Of a DNA stretch of 14,506 nucleotides, positions 13,961 to 14,506 are shown piece after piece. This DNA comes from an uncultured Roseburia sp. GTDB taxonomy: Bacteria; Bacillota; Clostridia; Lachnospirales; Lachnospiraceae. Position 1 is the stretch's first letter. Every line of letters begins with the position of its first letter. The position numbers and the translations under genes are program-made. The notes beneath the pieces are model-generated. The model ran no database searches. It was not told where the DNA came from and saw only the letters and a program-made list of their open reading frames with translations. Where the stretch lies: NCBI GenBank assembly GCA_947564765.1, contig CANODN010000022.1, positions 1 through 14,506 on the forward strand, in the 5' to 3' direction.

Positions 13961-14500
13961 ATGAAACTTTCCTCAAAAGAATTAAAGCGAAGCGCCAGAG
14001 AAATCTTAACCGGTCATTACGGAATTCCTATGCTCGCTCTCGTGATAAGCACTCTGATTGCTTTTATCATTCAATTTCCTTTTCAGCTTTTATTGGGGAA
14101 TAATCCCGGATTCCTTCAGGCTGTCATATATCTGCTGGCTTCCCTGATTATTTCACTGCTTACTACCGTGTTAAATGCAGGCCGGATCTACATACATTTG
14201 AACCTCGCAAGACATAAAAAAGTCCAGGTGTTTGACCTGTTTTACTTTTTTACCAGGCGCCCGGATCGTTTTATCCTGGCAGCCCTTCTGCAGGTTGGAA
14301 TATTTTTACCTGTCATGCTTCCTGCTATCATCTGCATGAACAGTGCCTTTGCACGTAATATTCCATCGCTTTATTTAATCAGCGCACTCCTCTGGGGTGT
14401 GACGATGATTCCTGTCATACTTTTGTCTCTCATGTATCAACTGATCTTTTATCTTTTTATGACCTTTATAGTTTTTCTTATTTATGCAATTTGTATTTAG
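13961..14500 (+). CDS. DUF975-like membrane protein, apparently short
   Basis: This is a 179-aa polytopic membrane protein. The N-terminus (KLSSKELKRSAREILTGHYG) followed by a long hydrophobic segment, and the central NAGRIYIHLNLARHKKVQ with VFDLFYFFTRRPDRFI, resemble the DUF975 family of unknown function. About five hydrophobic segments are visible. AGGAGG lies 9 nt upstream of the ATG. Family members I know of are usually well over 200 aa and continue after YQLIFYLF with a polar DxP-type stretch and further membrane segments. Here the frame instead ends in hydrophobic residues and a TAG six bases from the window edge. Truncation, frameshift at the T-run near 14454, or a genuinely short member are all possible. 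Confidence 0.65.
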   Translation: MKLSSKELKRSAREILTGHYGIPMLALVISTLIAFIIQFPFQLLLGNNPGFLQAVIYLLASLIISLLTTVLNAGRIYIHLNLARHKKVQVFDLFYFFTRRPDRFILAALLQVGIFLPVMLPAIICMNSAFARNIPSLYLISALLWGVTMIPVILLSLMYQLIFYLFMTFIVFLIYAICI

Positions 14501-14506
14501 TTACAG

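Noticed and set aside
1..14506. CRISPR arrays, tRNA or rRNA genes, insertion sequences with transposase
   Set aside because: No regularly spaced repeats, cloverleaf-type sequences, rRNA segments or transposase reading frames were seen on either strand.

Overview
The window reads as a chromosomal segment of an anaerobic, endospore-forming Firmicute, most likely a gut Lachnospiraceae. The basis is gene content rather than a marker gene: a spoVA operon, a GH33 sialidase and a GH2 beta-glucuronidase of the kind found in gut clostridia, several small clostridial protein families (DUF6054, DUF4190, DUF2752, DUF975-like), strong AGGAGG ribosome binding sites and moderate GC. No rRNA, tRNA, CRISPR array, transposase or phage gene is visible.

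Layout. 1-2493 (-) is a large secreted multidomain sialidase that runs off the left edge. 2710-3045 (+) is a small DUF6054 protein. 3052-4869 (-) is a cytoplasmic beta-glucuronidase. 5031-5666 (-) is a two-gene unit, a PAS protein plus a small unknown, with its own sigma-A promoter and terminator. 5790-7921 (-) is the spoVA region: a 51-aa membrane protein, spoVAA, spoVAB, an unknown 106-aa protein and spoVAC. A textbook sigma-G promoter lies at its head and an apparent sigma-A promoter inside it. spoVAD and spoVAE do not follow. 8071-9287 (+) is a split threonine/serine exporter. 9311-12071 (-) is tex overlapping a RibU-type riboflavin ECF S-component. 12231-13225 (+) is a beta-carbonic anhydrase and a DUF4190-like protein, convergent with a DUF2752 gene (13196-13660, -). 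13710-13864 is a GC-rich palindromic element. 13961-14500 (+) is a short DUF975-like membrane protein.

How the genes fit together. The two glycosidases would release sialic acid from host glycans outside the cell and glucuronic acid from small glucuronides inside it, but they are separate transcription units. The spoVA block supplies part of the Ca-dipicolinate channel of the forespore. The remaining genes are housekeeping or uncharacterised membrane proteins.

The points most worth a second look are: the 26-bp-arm palindrome with nested stems and a possible 5-bp target duplication; the sialidase with lysine where the second triad arginine is expected; the vegetative-type promoter inside the sporulation operon; and the terminator placed inside an antisense coding region.
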